55,282 bases of DNA from Anaerolineales bacterium (GTDB taxonomy: Bacteria > Chloroflexota > Anaerolineae > Anaerolineales > UBA4823): contig JANXBJ010000014.1 in NCBI GenBank assembly GCA_025057645.1, positions 1 to 55,282 of the forward strand, written 5' to 3'. The notes under the pieces are model-generated. The model had not been told where the DNA came from, ran no database searches, and was given only the letters and a program-made list of their open reading frames with translations. Every line of letters starts with the position of its first letter. The stretch's first letter is position 1. This document shows positions 15,811 through 24,232 of this stretch, in pieces. The translations under genes were made by a program, and so were the position numbers.

Positions 15811-16914
15811 ATGGCAAAGATTACTCTGATGAATGTCTCCAAACAATACAAGGGGGGTGCTATCCAAGCCCTCAAGGACATCAATCTAGAGATCGAAGAC
15901 GGAAAATTCTTCTGCCTTCTAGGGCCCGCGGGCGCCGGGAAGACAACTACGATCAAACTGATCGCCGGGGTGGAACCCGTAGATCAGGGCAAGATTTTCA
16001 TGGACGATCAAGAGGTCACCCACCTACTGCCCAACCAGCGCGATGTGGCAGTAGCCTTCGAAACCTATGCGCTTTACCCCCAAAGGACAGTGCGTGAGAA
16101 CTTGGCCTTCCCCCTACGTGCCCCAATCCGCAGGAAAGAATGGAGCGAAGAGCAAATCCAAGCCCGTGTGGAGGAGATCGCCAAGCTTTTGGGCATCGAA
16201 GACCTCCTAGACCGATTGCCGCGCCAATTGTCCGGTGGGCAACGTCAACGGGTAGCTCTTGGACGTGCCTTAGTGCGTAAGCCGAAGGCTTACCTGCTTG
16301 ACGAACCTATCGCCCACCTCGACGCAAAACTGCGCCACCGAATGCGTGGAGAGCTGCGCCGCATCCAGCTTGAACTGGGAATCACCACTGTCTATACTAC
16401 TCCGGACCAACTAGAAGCGCTCTCGCTAGCCGATCAGATGGCAGTCATTAACGAAGGAAAGATCGAACAAGTTGGCTCACCCGCAGAGATTTACCAGCGT
16501 CCAGCTAATGTCTTTGTGGCTCGTTTCGTCGGAGACCCCCCAATGAACATTTTTCACGCTGAGCTTGAAGATGCAACCCTTTGTCTTTTCGGCGGAAAGA
16601 AACTAGGAATATCCGAGCCACTCTTTTCAAAACTCGCCTCCGCAGCGGTTGAGAAAAGCCTCATCATCGGAATCCGTCCACGGGACATTCGGGTTCTATC
16701 GCCTTCTAGCGCTGAGGCTCTGTGGCGCGGCCAGGTGAAATACGTCCAAGTATTGGGTGAAACTTCGATTCTGACCGTGTCGACCGATTCCTATGAAGTG
16801 CGCATCAAAGTGAACTCTCAAGAAGCGCCGAAACGGGGTGAAGCGGTCGGGCTTGGCTTTGATGTTCGTGACTGTCACTTCTTCGATCCTCGCAGTGAGA
16901 GACGGATCGACTAG
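15811..16914 (+). CDS. ABC transporter ATP-binding protein 2 (MalK/UgpC type) with altered switch region
   Basis: 367 residues. Walker A GPAGAGKTT at 38-46, signature LSGGQRQRVALGRA, Walker B AYLLDEP with a normal D-loop AHLDAK, and a TOBE domain (GIRPRDIRVL). The Q-loop glutamine is replaced by E84 (AFETYALYP). The switch histidine that polarises the attacking water in MalK (VTHDQ) is proline: YTTPDQ, P198. It is probably the second half of a heterodimeric ATPase in which one ATP site is degenerate. The first ATPase of the pair keeps its histidine. Confidence 0.92.
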   Translation: MAKITLMNVSKQYKGGAIQALKDINLEIEDGKFFCLLGPAGAGKTTTIKLIAGVEPVDQGKIFMDDQEVTHLLPNQRDVAVAFETYALYPQRTVRENLAFPLRAPIRRKEWSEEQIQARVEEIAKLLGIEDLLDRLPRQLSGGQRQRVALGRALVRKPKAYLLDEPIAHLDAKLRHRMRGELRRIQLELGITTVYTTPDQLEALSLADQMAVINEGKIEQVGSPAEIYQRPANVFVARFVGDPPMNIFHAELEDATLCLFGGKKLGISEPLFSKLASAAVEKSLIIGIRPRDIRVLSPSSAEALWRGQVKYVQVLGETSILTVSTDSYEVRIKVNSQEAPKRGEAVGLGFDVRDCHFFDPRSERRID

Positions 16915-16947
16915 GTTGGCAAGAACACTTTGAGAGGAGTTGGAAGG

Positions 16948-17820
16948 ATGAATAGTCGAAGATACATTATCTGGTGGATATTGCCTGCTGCAATCTTGTT
17001 CCTCGTGATTATCCTAATCCCCTTTCTGACGGCACTAACCTTCAGCTTTCGTTCGTTTAGTTTTACTTCTTCCCTTTCCACTGGGCAATATATCGGCGTG
17101 GATAACTACCGCAAGCTGGTGTTTGACAACGACTTCTATAACAGTTTCAAGGTCACCTTTTTATACATGGTACCTGCGATCCTATTACAAGGCATTCTCG
17201 GTTTAGGGATGGCCTTGGTCATTGCAGGTGCTGTGAGGCGAGCACGGATCTTAATCCCGATCATGCTTCTGCCAACCTTGCTGACCCCGGTAGTAATCGG
17301 GCTGATCGGCGTCCTAACTCTAAACCCCGATTTCGGCGTGATTGGTCAACTGCTGAAGAAATGGGGATGGGTTCAAGGATCGGTCCTAGGAAATGCTTCA
17401 ACCGCCTTGCCGGCAATTATCGCTGTGGATACCTACCAGTGGACTCCGTTTATTGCGGTTATCCTGACCGCTGGACTACTAGCCCTCCCCAAAGAGCCTT
17501 ATGAGGCCGCCCAAGTGGACGGTGCGAATCCGATCCAAACCTTTTTCCGCGTTACTATGCCGCTGCTTTGGCCTTACTTTGTGGTGGCTCTATTGATTCG
17601 CGTGATCGACGCCTTTCGTATCTTCGACATCATTTGGGTCATGACCCGCGGTGGTCCGGGCACGGCAACCGAAACTGTTGCGGTCTACGCTTACCGCCAC
17701 ACCTTCCGCTTCTGGGACTTCGGCTATGGTTCAGCCCTCATTATGGTGATCTTCGTCTTTATTTCGATCCTGGTTGAGTATCTCTACAAGGCCTTGCAAC
17801 GCTGGCAAGCAGCTCAATGA
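16948..17820 (+). CDS. ABC sugar/polyol permease 1 (MalF/UgpA type)
   Basis: From ATG 16948 (preceded by GAGAGGAG) the protein has 290 residues and about six TM segments: residues of about 8-30, 70-95, 100-125, 145-170, 195-220 and 258-280. The cytoplasmic EAA loop reads EPYEAAQVDGANPIQTFFRV, the coupling helix that docks into the ATPases, followed by RVTMPLLWPYF. 'FDIIWVMTRGGPGTATE' is typical of MalF-type proteins. A TTG at 16930 would add six residues and is less likely. Confidence 0.92.
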   Translation: MNSRRYIIWWILPAAILFLVIILIPFLTALTFSFRSFSFTSSLSTGQYIGVDNYRKLVFDNDFYNSFKVTFLYMVPAILLQGILGLGMALVIAGAVRRARILIPIMLLPTLLTPVVIGLIGVLTLNPDFGVIGQLLKKWGWVQGSVLGNASTALPAIIAVDTYQWTPFIAVILTAGLLALPKEPYEAAQVDGANPIQTFFRVTMPLLWPYFVVALLIRVIDAFRIFDIIWVMTRGGPGTATETVAVYAYRHTFRFWDFGYGSALIMVIFVFISILVEYLYKALQRWQAAQ

Positions 17821-17845
17821 GGCTCGTCAGTAAGGAGGATTGAGA

Positions 17846-18727
17846 ATGTCTCTCAGTGCGCAAACCTTTCGTCCTGTCGTTTCGGCTCAGAAAACCGCCT
17901 TCCTAAGCTCGCGGCGGTTATTCACTTGGCTCTCGTATCTACTGACCGCTTTGCTTGTGGTGTTGTTTCTGTTCCCGTGGCTATGGGTGTTTAGCTTGGG
18001 CTTCAAGACCCGCGCAGAGATTATGAGCCCCAATATCGTTTGGATTTGGACGCCAACGCTGGAGAACTACATCGAAGTGCTGATCAACAAAGGGTATTGG
18101 CGGTTGATCGTCAATTCTCTGGTCATTGCTGTCGCAGCGGTCGCTCTATGCATCGTAATCGGCGTACCAACAGCATATGCCTTCTCGCGCTTTCCGATCC
18201 CCGGCAAAGAAAGCTGGTTTTATATGATCCTGACTTTCCGGATGGCTCCTGCAGTGGTATTAGCCCTGCCGCTTTATGTCTTGTTTGCCCGGGCTAAATT
18301 ACTGGGCACATTTGTGGCACCCATCTTAGCTCACTGCACCTTCACTTTGCCCTTTGTCATTTGGCTAATGCGCAGCTTCTTCGACGACATTCCTAAAGAG
18401 ATTGACGCAGCAGCGATGACCGATGGTTACTCCCGATGGGAAACCTTCCTCTATGCTATTCTCCCATTGGTCAAGTCAGGCATCGTTGCCGTTGCGCTCT
18501 TTTCGATCATTTTCTCTTGGAATGAGTTCTTGTATGGGCTGATCCTGACCAGCGATGCCACGCGGCCGGTGGCTTCGCAAATCCCCTCATTAATCCGGCC
18601 CCATGGAACCCTCTGGGGCGAAGTTTGTGCGCTGGCAACCACTGCCTCGCTGCCGGTTGCTTTCCTGATCTTCGCTTTGCAACGCCAATTAGTGCGCGGT
18701 CTATCTTTTGGCGCAATCAAGGGCTAG
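17846..18727 (+). CDS. ABC sugar/polyol permease 2 (MalG/UgpE type)
   Basis: 293 residues from ATG 17846, with AAGGAGG at 17832-17838. Six TM segments are apparent. The EAA loop reads DIPKEIDAAAMTDGYSRWET, followed by the conserved ILPLVKSGI. The C-terminus QRQLVRGLSFGAIKG matches the MalG family end 'QRYFVRGLTAGAVKG'. It forms the translocation channel with permease 1. It lies 25 nt after permease 1 and 27 nt before the TIM-barrel gene. Confidence 0.92.
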   Translation: MSLSAQTFRPVVSAQKTAFLSSRRLFTWLSYLLTALLVVLFLFPWLWVFSLGFKTRAEIMSPNIVWIWTPTLENYIEVLINKGYWRLIVNSLVIAVAAVALCIVIGVPTAYAFSRFPIPGKESWFYMILTFRMAPAVVLALPLYVLFARAKLLGTFVAPILAHCTFTLPFVIWLMRSFFDDIPKEIDAAAMTDGYSRWETFLYAILPLVKSGIVAVALFSIIFSWNEFLYGLILTSDATRPVASQIPSLIRPHGTLWGEVCALATTASLPVAFLIFALQRQLVRGLSFGAIKG

Positions 18728-18754
18728 GCTCAACATCCAGAAGGAGTGAGCATC

Positions 18755-19456
18755 ATGAAACCTGAATTAATCGTTATGCTGACCCACAATGACGTCACTG
18801 TGAGCAACGCTCTCGAACTCTTTGAGCAAAGCAAACATCTCCCCGTCCAACATTGGGGCTTCAAAGATGTTGGCTTGCCTCCCCAGCAAATGAAAGAGCT
18901 CGTCCGCCGCATGAAAGATGCCGGCAAAGTCACCTATCTCGAAGTCGTCAGCTTATCCGAAGAGGAAGGCCTGCGCGGGGCGCAAATCGCTCTCGAAGCT
19001 GGTTTCGATGTCCTTATGGGGACGGTATACTTCGACTCCATTCACGAGTACCTGAAGGGGAAACCGATCAAGTACTACCCTTTCCCTGGACACGTTCATT
19101 CCCATCCTTCTATCCTTGACGGAACGATCGAAGAGATCGTGAGTCATGCACAGCAACTCGAAGCTAAGGGGGTCGATGGGATGGATCTGCTTGCTTACCG
19201 GTATGTTGGCGATGCTCGACAACTCCTGAAAGCGGTAGTTGCAGCAACCCATGTGCCTATCGTTTCCGCCGGGAGCGTCGCAAGCTTCCAACGCATCGCA
19301 GAAATTTGGGAAGCTAGGGCTTGGGGCTTCACGATCGGGAGTGCTTTTTTTGAACGCAAATTCGTTCCCGATGGGGATTTTATCCAGAATATCCAAGCGG
19401 TATGTAACTGGCTAGCAAACACTGAGGAAAGCGATCTGTCCAAATATCTGAGCTGA
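18755..19456 (+). CDS. Putative phosphate-binding TIM-barrel enzyme of unknown reaction
   Basis: 234 residues from ATG 18755, behind AAGGAG. I do not recognise the family with certainty. The alternation of beta strands and helices and the last two strands (VPIVSAGSVASFQRI and WGFTIGSAFFE) look like the phosphate-binding loops 7 and 8 of ribulose-phosphate-binding-type barrels. Conserved-looking polar clusters are LTHNDVTV (about residues 8-15), HWGFKDVG (35-42) and GHVHSHPSILDG, rich in histidine. It sits between the transporter and the kinase genes, so an isomerase, epimerase or aldolase acting on the phosphorylated substrate is a reasonable inference. A regulatory role cannot be excluded. 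Confidence 0.55.
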   Translation: MKPELIVMLTHNDVTVSNALELFEQSKHLPVQHWGFKDVGLPPQQMKELVRRMKDAGKVTYLEVVSLSEEEGLRGAQIALEAGFDVLMGTVYFDSIHEYLKGKPIKYYPFPGHVHSHPSILDGTIEEIVSHAQQLEAKGVDGMDLLAYRYVGDARQLLKAVVAATHVPIVSAGSVASFQRIAEIWEARAWGFTIGSAFFERKFVPDGDFIQNIQAVCNWLANTEESDLSKYLS

Positions 19457-19497
19457 AGGTCTCAATCACAACCACTTCAGGACGACAGGGTTTTCAT

Positions 19498-21024
19498 ATG
19501 GGGTTTGTCGTTGGATGCGATGTAGGATCTCAGTCTGTCAAGGCAATTCTGCTCTCGGAGAGCGGCGAAATTGTAGCCCAAGCCGGTTCGGACTATCCCA
19601 TTGAATACCCCCAGCCGACTTGGGCTCAACAGGACGCTCGCCATTGGGAAAAAGCCACCAAGGAAGCCATTGCAAGGGTTATAGCCGAGAGCGGGGTGTC
19701 GAAGGACGAGGTCTTGGCTATCGGTATTGACGCTCAAGTTGATGGATACGTTGCAGTCGATGCTCAAGGCAGGCCTCTCCATCCGGCAATCATCTGGATG
19801 GACCGGCGTGCGGTGACACAGACGGAAAAGGTGAGACAAGCTTACTCCGAAAAAGAAATCTTCGAGCTAAGCGGACTCAATCTCGATCCCTATCACGTTG
19901 CGCCCAAGATCCGCTGGCTGGCCGATGAGCACCCATTAGCTTTCGAGCAAACGCGTTATTTTCTAATGCCGGGTAGTTACATTGCGTACTACCTAAGCGG
20001 CGAAGTAGGGGTCGATTACTCGAATGCCTCCTCGATGCTGTTAATGGATATCCGCCAGCGGGTTTGGTCTCCAAGACTCTGTGAAATCTTCGGAATCTCG
20101 CCCGACCGATTACCCCCCATCTACCCGGCCAATCAAGTGATCGGCAGCTTAAGGCGCGAGGTTGCCGAAGAAGTGGGACTGTCGCCCAAAACTCGGGTCG
20201 TGCTTGGCTGTGGGGATGAACACGCTGCCTGCCTCGGGGCCGGAGTGATCCGACCGAAGATGGTGTGCGACATTACCGGCACCGCCGAGCCGGTCTGTGC
20301 GGTCGCAGAAGCTCCTCTATTTGACGCAAGCGGTCTCGTTGAAACTCATTGTCATGCCCACCCGGATTACTGGCTTTTGGAAAATCCCGGCTTTGTCTCC
20401 GGAGGCAACTACCGCTGGTTTCGGGATCACTTTGGTCAAGCGGAGATTGAATTAGCCCGTCAGCAAGGGAGCGAAGCCTACGCCCTTCTCGACCGCTTGG
20501 CAGAAGAAGTGCCGCCGGGCAGTGAGGGCCTGATCTTGCTCCCTTGCCTGATGGGGTCGGTAACTCCGACTTGGAACGCCGCAACGCGGGGGGTTTTCCT
20601 GGGGTTCTCTTTGGCCCACACCCGCGCCCACTTTGCGCGTGCCGTTTTAGAAGGCTCCGCCTATGGGCTACGCGACATCGTAGACCGGATGAAGGAGATC
20701 GGTCTGGCTGTGGAAGAAATACGCGCCGTGGGCGGTGGAGCGCGCAGCCCTCTTTGGCGACAGATCAAGGCAGATGTCACCGGGGTGCCCGTCTCTCTAC
20801 CTCAAACAGTGGAAACCACTGCACTAGGGGCAGCGATTCTAGCTCTACACGGGGCCGGGCTAACCGGCACGATAGAAGAAGCCTGCGATTTATGCGTCAA
20901 GGTGGTTGAGACCCGCTATCCCCAGGCCGAGAATGCCACCGTATATGAGCAACGCTATCGCACCTACCGTGCGGCTTACTTTGCCCTGCTACCCGTTTTC
21001 GAAGAGGCGGCAAGGAACGCATGA
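19498..21024 (+). CDS. FGGY-family carbohydrate/polyol kinase
   Basis: 508 residues, typical FGGY length. The first ATPase-fold phosphate loop is GCDVGSQSVKA (6-16), the catalytic aspartate is D240 in GCGDEHAACLGAG, and the adenosine region is AVGGGARSPLWRQIKADVTG. It resembles xylulokinases. However, the substrate loop reads AQVDG (79-83) where xylulokinase has GQMHG, so the substrate is probably not D-xylulose. With a glycerol-type importer and an AraM-like dehydrogenase alongside, a polyol substrate is likely. The stop overlaps the next start (ATGA), so the phosphatase is translationally coupled. Confidence 0.9.
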   Translation: MGFVVGCDVGSQSVKAILLSESGEIVAQAGSDYPIEYPQPTWAQQDARHWEKATKEAIARVIAESGVSKDEVLAIGIDAQVDGYVAVDAQGRPLHPAIIWMDRRAVTQTEKVRQAYSEKEIFELSGLNLDPYHVAPKIRWLADEHPLAFEQTRYFLMPGSYIAYYLSGEVGVDYSNASSMLLMDIRQRVWSPRLCEIFGISPDRLPPIYPANQVIGSLRREVAEEVGLSPKTRVVLGCGDEHAACLGAGVIRPKMVCDITGTAEPVCAVAEAPLFDASGLVETHCHAHPDYWLLENPGFVSGGNYRWFRDHFGQAEIELARQQGSEAYALLDRLAEEVPPGSEGLILLPCLMGSVTPTWNAATRGVFLGFSLAHTRAHFARAVLEGSAYGLRDIVDRMKEIGLAVEEIRAVGGGARSPLWRQIKADVTGVPVSLPQTVETTALGAAILALHGAGLTGTIEEACDLCVKVVETRYPQAENATVYEQRYRTYRAAYFALLPVFEEAARNA

Positions 21025-21830
21025 GCCGGAAATCTCTTGCCTCGATTCGCTGCTTCCTCCTCGACATGGACGGCACTTTTTACTTGGGGAACCGCCTTCT
21101 CGACGGGGCATTGCACTTCATGGAGGTGATTCAAAAGCAAGGCAGGGATTTTATCTTTCTCACTAACAATTCCTCCAATCGTGGCTTCGCCTATGCGCAA
21201 AAAATCTCCGCCATGGGCTTCCCACTCCCGCCCGAGAAAGTCTTTACCTCGGGCGAAGCAACGGCGCGCTTTCTTTCGCGCAAACACCCCGGTAAGCGCA
21301 TCTACTTGGTAGGCACTCCTGCACTCGAAGAAGAATTCCGCGAGTTTGGGCATAACCTAGTCCAGGAGGACGCCGAGCTCGTTGTTGTTGGCTTCGACAC
21401 CACGCTCACCTACCAGAAACTCCATCGTCTTTGCGATTACGTGCGGGCAGGTCTACCTTACATTGCTACTCATCCGGATTATAACTGCCCCACGGAGAAC
21501 GGCTATCTGCCCGACATCGGGGCTATCATCGCCTTCGTCAAAGCCTCTACGGGACGGGAACCGGACCTGATCATCGGGAAGCCATATCGCCAGATTATTG
21601 ACGAGCTGGCGATCAAACTCCAAATCCCCCTAGAAGACCTAGCCATGATCGGTGACCGCTTGTACACCGATATCGCTCTGGGACAAACGGCCAATATCAC
21701 CACCATCCTCGTACTCAGCGGTGAAACTAAGCTCGAAGACTTAGATTCTTCGCCTTATAAACCGGATTTCGTCTTTGAAAATCTCGGCAAAGTCGCCGAA
21801 AGTCTAGTGCAACTCAAGGCTCCAGACTAA
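21021..21830 (+). CDS. HAD-IIA family phosphatase (AraL/NagD-like)
   Basis: 269 residues. HAD motif I is LLDMDGTFYLG with catalytic D15 and D17, motif II is FLTNNSS, and motif IV is MIGDRLYTDI. The C2-type cap between motifs II and III is the NagD/AraL arrangement (HAD-IIA). Such enzymes dephosphorylate sugar or polyol phosphates. B. subtilis AraL, proposed to clear accidental phospho-metabolites, is encoded directly beside araM, and the same pairing occurs here. It overlaps the kinase gene by 4 nt and ends 28 nt before the AraM-like gene. Confidence 0.88.
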   Translation: MSRKSLASIRCFLLDMDGTFYLGNRLLDGALHFMEVIQKQGRDFIFLTNNSSNRGFAYAQKISAMGFPLPPEKVFTSGEATARFLSRKHPGKRIYLVGTPALEEEFREFGHNLVQEDAELVVVGFDTTLTYQKLHRLCDYVRAGLPYIATHPDYNCPTENGYLPDIGAIIAFVKASTGREPDLIIGKPYRQIIDELAIKLQIPLEDLAMIGDRLYTDIALGQTANITTILVLSGETKLEDLDSSPYKPDFVFENLGKVAESLVQLKAPD

Positions 21831-21858
21831 AATCCATCGGTCTCACAGAGAGGTTGGA

Positions 21859-23322
21859 ATGCCATTAGCCTATGACCCTGCGGAGAATGAGCACTTTTGG
21901 GAGAAAGTCCGTAAATTACCCGGTTTCCCCCACGGCGAGGAAATCTGCTTGCGGCACATGCTGATCGACTCAAATGCTCTGTTTCGCATTCAAGAAGTGT
22001 TGTATTCGATTGGTATCCAAGCGAATCAGCCTCTGGTCGTGGTCATGGACACCACCCCCATGCGGCGTGGCGCAGATGATCTAAAGCCCCTAGTTCTCTC
22101 TGTGCTCAGCCAGGCTGGCTGGGAAGTGGAAACTTGTATCCTTCAGCCCGACTCAAGTGGCCAAGTTCATACCGATCTGCCTCACATTTTGCAGGTAAAA
22201 GAGCATCTGAGCGCCCAAAAAGGGGTGGTCTCTGTCGGCTCAGGAGTGGTCACCGACATCACCAAACACGCATGCTATCTGTTCGATCAAGAACACGGAA
22301 CGCATCTTCCCTACCTGGTCTACCAAACAGCAAACAGCGTAAGCGCGTATACCTCAAATATGGCTCCCACCTTGATCGAGGGTGTCAAACGTACCTTGCC
22401 GTCGCGTTACCCGGACGCCCTAATTTGCGATCTAGAGACTCTGCGGGACGCCCCGCAAGAAATGACCATTGCTGGTGTAGGCGACTTGCTGGCAGTCTTT
22501 GTCAGCATGGCCGATTGGTACCTCGCTCACCAGCTTGGCATGGATGAAAGCTGGACTCCCTTACCTGAGCTCCTCATGGGGCCTTTGGACGAATTGCTCA
22601 TTCAGAACGCAGAAGGAATCCGTAACAGGTCGCTGGATGCTATGGCTTTGTTGGCTAAGTTGATCACCTTGGGCGGAATTGCCATGTCGCTCTCGCACGC
22701 CACTGCCCCTCTGTCCGGTTTTGAACATATTATTTCACATACTTTAGATTTACAAAACGAAGTACGCCAAAAGCCATTGGCCCTACACGGTATGCAAATT
22801 GCCCTCGCCGCTGTTTTAGGGGCTGCAGCTTATCGTATTTTCCTCGAACGCTTCGATCCTGGCCAAGTGGACTGCTCCCGGTGCTACCCAGAACCCGAGT
22901 CAATGCACCGATTTATCCTTCAAACTTTCCATCCCTTGGATCCAACCGACCGCGCTGGAGAAGAATGCTGGTCAGATTACTGCACAAAACTGGAGCGGTG
23001 GTTTGCCGCTCGAGAGAAATTAGACGGCTTCCTCAGCCGATGGGCAGAAATCCGTCCCGAGGTGGCCAAACGCACCCGCTCTCCCGAGTACATTCGCAGC
23101 ATCTTTGCCGCAGTGGACGGCCCAACTCGCTTTGCAGAACTGGAGCCACCGCTAGAAGAGGTGGAAGTGCGCTTTGCCTTTCTCAATGCACCGCTGATCC
23201 GCAAACGTTTCACCATTGGGGATTTGTTCATCTGGTTCAATTGGGATCGAGAAGCACTGTGGCGCGAGGTGTGGGAGATCACCCAAACTCCACTGGTCAA
23301 CCGAAATAAGGCAGGAACTTGA
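21859..23322 (+). CDS. sn-Glycerol-1-phosphate dehydrogenase-type enzyme (AraM-like)
   Basis: 487 residues. NAD(P)-binding SVGSGVVTDITKH is characteristic of glycerol-1-phosphate dehydrogenases within the iron-type alcohol dehydrogenase superfamily. Probable metal ligands are in GDLLAVFVSMADW (Asp), SGFEHIISHTLD (His) and ALHGMQIAL (His). AraM/EgsA interconvert dihydroxyacetone phosphate and sn-glycerol-1-phosphate using Ni2+ or Zn2+. In an operon with polyol uptake and a kinase, the direction is more likely oxidation of a polyol phosphate. The C-terminus is about 90 residues longer than B. subtilis AraM but ends with the family's IRKRFTIGDL. The stop overlaps the next promoter. Confidence 0.88.
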   Translation: MPLAYDPAENEHFWEKVRKLPGFPHGEEICLRHMLIDSNALFRIQEVLYSIGIQANQPLVVVMDTTPMRRGADDLKPLVLSVLSQAGWEVETCILQPDSSGQVHTDLPHILQVKEHLSAQKGVVSVGSGVVTDITKHACYLFDQEHGTHLPYLVYQTANSVSAYTSNMAPTLIEGVKRTLPSRYPDALICDLETLRDAPQEMTIAGVGDLLAVFVSMADWYLAHQLGMDESWTPLPELLMGPLDELLIQNAEGIRNRSLDAMALLAKLITLGGIAMSLSHATAPLSGFEHIISHTLDLQNEVRQKPLALHGMQIALAAVLGAAAYRIFLERFDPGQVDCSRCYPEPESMHRFILQTFHPLDPTDRAGEECWSDYCTKLERWFAAREKLDGFLSRWAEIRPEVAKRTRSPEYIRSIFAAVDGPTRFAELEPPLEEVEVRFAFLNAPLIRKRFTIGDLFIWFNWDREALWREVWEITQTPLVNRNKAGT

Positions 23323-23347
23323 GGTTCTAGGGGCTTCCCCGTATAAT
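23319..23347 (+). promoter_or_regulatory. sigma70-type promoter of the Trm112-like gene
   Basis: TTGAGG (23319-23324), 17-nt spacer, consensus TATAAT (23342-23347). The -35 overlaps the stop of the preceding gene. The transcript would start near 23354, about 30 nt before ATG 23386, so this two-gene unit is expressed independently of the polyol operon. Confidence 0.8.
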
Positions 23348-23385
23348 GGGAGCGTCTAAATCGATCGCAACAATGGAGGTTGATC

Positions 23386-23604
23386 ATGGTCGCTCAAGAC
23401 TTGCTCGAAATCCTGCGCTGCCCGGTCTGTGTGCACACTGTCGATCACCCGCTTGAATACTACCGCGAAAGCTGGCTGATCTGCCAAGACTGCGGGCGAA
23501 AGTATCCGATCAAGGAAGATATTCCCATCATGCTGATCGACGAAGGGGATAAGTGGATCAACGTGCCAAAAGAACAGCTCCCCGTTCCACCCCCTGCAGA
23601 GTAG
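23386..23604 (+). CDS. Trm112-like zinc-binding protein
   Basis: 72 residues with the Trm112 / UPF0434 pattern: LLEILRCPVC near the start, then LICQDCGRKYPIKEDIPIML. The two CxxC pairs bind zinc. Bacterial members are small proteins of uncertain role; eukaryotic and archaeal Trm112 activates methyltransferases. Start at ATG 23386 with TGGAGGT at 23374-23380. Two nucleotides separate its stop... TAG at 23602-23604 and the next start at 23606 are adjacent, so both genes are co-transcribed. Confidence 0.88.
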   Translation: MVAQDLLEILRCPVCVHTVDHPLEYYRESWLICQDCGRKYPIKEDIPIMLIDEGDKWINVPKEQLPVPPPAE

Positions 23605-23605
23605 C

Positions 23606-24181
23606 ATGTCAGAGTTAGAAGCGCTCCTTCAGCAGCTTATCGGCGGAGAAGATGAAAACGCAGAAAAAGCTGCGCTAGCTCTGGCAAAATTCGGCGAGCA
23701 AGCGCTCGCTCCTCTATTAGAACTAGCAAACTCTGCCGATAGCGATCAACGCTGGTGGGCATTGCGCGCTCTGGCTCAGATTCCCTCGCCGCAATCTAAA
23801 GCGGCGTTGATCGAAGCGCTTAGAGACCCTGAGATTAACGTTCGCCAATGCGCTGCGCTGGGCTTACGTCACCAACCCACCTTCGACGCTGTGCCGACTC
23901 TCTTGGAAGCGCTGGCAAGCTCAGACAAACTTCTCTCCCGCTTAGCCGCCGATGCCTTGATTGCGATTGGGCATCAAGCCGTGCCAGATTTGATCCTAGC
24001 GGTCAAAAATAGCAACCCGACAGTGCGTTTAGAAGCGGTGCGCGCCCTCGCCCTGATCGGCGACCCGCGTGCCATCCCTGTCCTTTATTCCGTCCTAAGC
24101 GAAGACTCAACCTTTATGGAGTACTGGGCAACCGAAGGATTAGACCGCATGGGAGTCGGCATCACCTACATCCAACCCTAG
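23606..24181 (+). CDS. HEAT-repeat (PBS-lyase type) protein
   Basis: 191 residues built of about five HEAT-like helical repeats, for example RWWALRALAQIPSPQSKAAL, ALRDPEINVRQCAALGL and VRLEAVRALALIGDPRAIPV. The family forms alpha-solenoids used for protein-protein contacts; no catalytic function is implied. It follows the Trm112-like gene with a single nucleotide between stop and start, so it is probably co-translated. Function unknown. Confidence 0.8.
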   Translation: MSELEALLQQLIGGEDENAEKAALALAKFGEQALAPLLELANSADSDQRWWALRALAQIPSPQSKAALIEALRDPEINVRQCAALGLRHQPTFDAVPTLLEALASSDKLLSRLAADALIAIGHQAVPDLILAVKNSNPTVRLEAVRALALIGDPRAIPVLYSVLSEDSTFMEYWATEGLDRMGVGITYIQP

Positions 24182-24232
24182 ACCGGAAGCCACCCACTTC
24201 GTCTCCATCGATTACGTGATCGGCCGAGTGAC

